Below are positions 6,604 through 6,769 of a stretch of 6,769 bases of DNA, in pieces. Every line of letters begins with the position of its first letter. Positions within the stretch are counted from its first letter, which is position 1. This DNA comes from Paracoccaceae bacterium (lineage in GTDB: Bacteria > Pseudomonadota > Alphaproteobacteria > Rhodobacterales > Rhodobacteraceae): the NCBI GenBank assembly GCA_007131465.1, contig SLQN01000344.1:1-6769 (forward strand), read 5' to 3'. Both the position numbers and the translations under genes were made by a program. Below the pieces are notes generated by a model, which saw only the letters and a program-made list of their open reading frames with translations, was not told the origin of the DNA and did no database searches.

Positions 6604-6621
6604 GCCAGACGCCAGTCTGGC
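6604..6621 (+). repeat. Perfect 7-bp hairpin in the rplJ leader
   Basis: GCCAGAC and GTCTGGC flank the loop GCCA, with a further G-U pair possible outside. It has no T-run and is separated by nine bases from the next hairpin. Together the two form a stacked pair just upstream of the L10 ribosome binding site. Confidence 0.7.
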
Positions 6622-6630
6622 GCAACGAGC

Positions 6631-6647
6631 CGGGGGCAAAACCCCCG
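6631..6647 (+). repeat. GC-only hairpin just before the rplJ ribosome binding site
   Basis: CGGGGG pairs with CCCCCG around the loop CAAAA. The stem ends six bases before the GGAGAG ribosome binding site. No T-run follows, so it is not a terminator. It leaves the site itself single-stranded and may act as a structural platform or 5' boundary for translation control. Confidence 0.7.
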
Positions 6648-6664
6648 ATAATTGGAGAGACCCT

Positions 6665-6769
6665 GTGGATAGAGCCCAAAAAGAGAAAGTGGTCGAGGAA
6701 CTCGGCCAGATCTTCGAAAGCTCTGGCGTGGTTGTGGTTGCACAATACACGGGCCTCACGGTTGCTGAA
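6665..6769 (+). CDS. rplJ: Ribosomal protein L10 (bL10/uL10), first 35 codons
   Basis: The visible N-terminus reads [17 protein letters not shown] and continues [18 protein letters not shown], the typical start of alphaproteobacterial L10: an initial helix followed by the buried strand VVVVAxYxGLT. L10 is the base of the ribosomal stalk; its N-terminal domain binds 23S rRNA next to L11 and its C-terminal helix, outside the window, carries the L7/L12 dimers. The start is GTG at 6665, with GGAG seven bases upstream; no ATG in frame is suitable. The gene runs off the right edge and rplL is expected next. rplA and rplK, often directly upstream, are absent here; instead a 313 bp non-coding stretch precedes it, so it probably has its own promoter and leader control. 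Confidence 0.95.
   Translation, partial: MDRAQKEKVVEELGQIFESSGVVVVAQYTGLTVAE

Larger units (their letters stand above)
6444..6664 (+). promoter_or_regulatory. rplJ 5' leader with alternative pairing arms
   Basis: This is the untranslated leader of the L10 gene. In order it holds: arm A, ACCGTCTCGG (6444-6453); a 6-bp hairpin GCAGAC/GTCTGC with loop CTAT (6456-6471); arm B, CCGAGACGGT (6489-6498), perfect 10-bp complement of A; a 7-bp hairpin TGATGGT/ACCATCA with loop CCG (6502-6518); arm C, CCGAGACGG (6529-6537), a second perfect 9-bp partner for A; a hairpin CCGGGGA/TCCTCGG with one G-U pair (6555-6572); and two further hairpins next to the start. The ribosome binding site is GGAGAG at 6654-6659. 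L10 is known in E. coli to repress its own mRNA by binding the leader as the L10(L12)4 complex; that this leader does the same is inference. I cannot map the L10 kink-turn site by eye. Confidence 0.65.

Overview
The window looks like chromosomal DNA of a GC-rich alphaproteobacterium, most likely a member of the Rhodobacterales (Rhodobacter/Roseobacter group). The pointers are high GC with strong GC3 bias, a plant-type glutamate-cysteine ligase, the form of UbiA, and the N-terminus of ribosomal protein L10 with its GTG start. The lineage is my inference from protein recognition, not from a database search.

Left part, minus strand (positions 2916 down to 1): three genes read leftward in the order rsmE (16S rRNA m3U1498 methyltransferase), a small two-helix membrane protein of unknown function, and the glutamate-cysteine ligase gene. 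They are closely spaced (16 and 70 bp) and probably form one transcription unit. Further left, after a 92 bp gap, the first 36 codons of an unrecognised gene run off the edge. Its base and codon use is more AT-rich than that of its neighbours.

Middle and right, plus strand: ubiA (4-hydroxybenzoate polyprenyltransferase, ubiquinone pathway) starts only 12 bp from the divergent rsmE start. It is followed by a 672-residue membrane-anchored protein with a series of BON-like units and a C-terminal OmpA-type peptidoglycan-binding domain, then by a 107-residue protein with one membrane helix and a coiled coil. The last two may belong to the envelope. Spacing of 35 and 64 bp makes a ubiA-led unit plausible.

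Right end: 313 bp without a gene lead to rplJ (ribosomal protein L10), of which 35 codons are present. This stretch is the rplJ leader and is the most interesting non-coding part. It holds a possible promoter, five clear hairpins, and one upstream arm (ACCGTCTCGG) that can pair perfectly with either of two downstream copies of CCGAGACGG. That arrangement allows mutually exclusive RNA folds, as expected for an autoregulated ribosomal-protein leader. rplK-rplA, often found directly upstream of rplJ, are not in the 6.6 kb upstream of it here.

I see no mobile element, CRISPR array, tRNA or rRNA gene, and no evident defence or secretion system. The region is mostly ordinary core genome. The points worth a second look are the rplJ leader, the multi-BON/OmpA architecture and the very tight rsmE/ubiA divergent junction.
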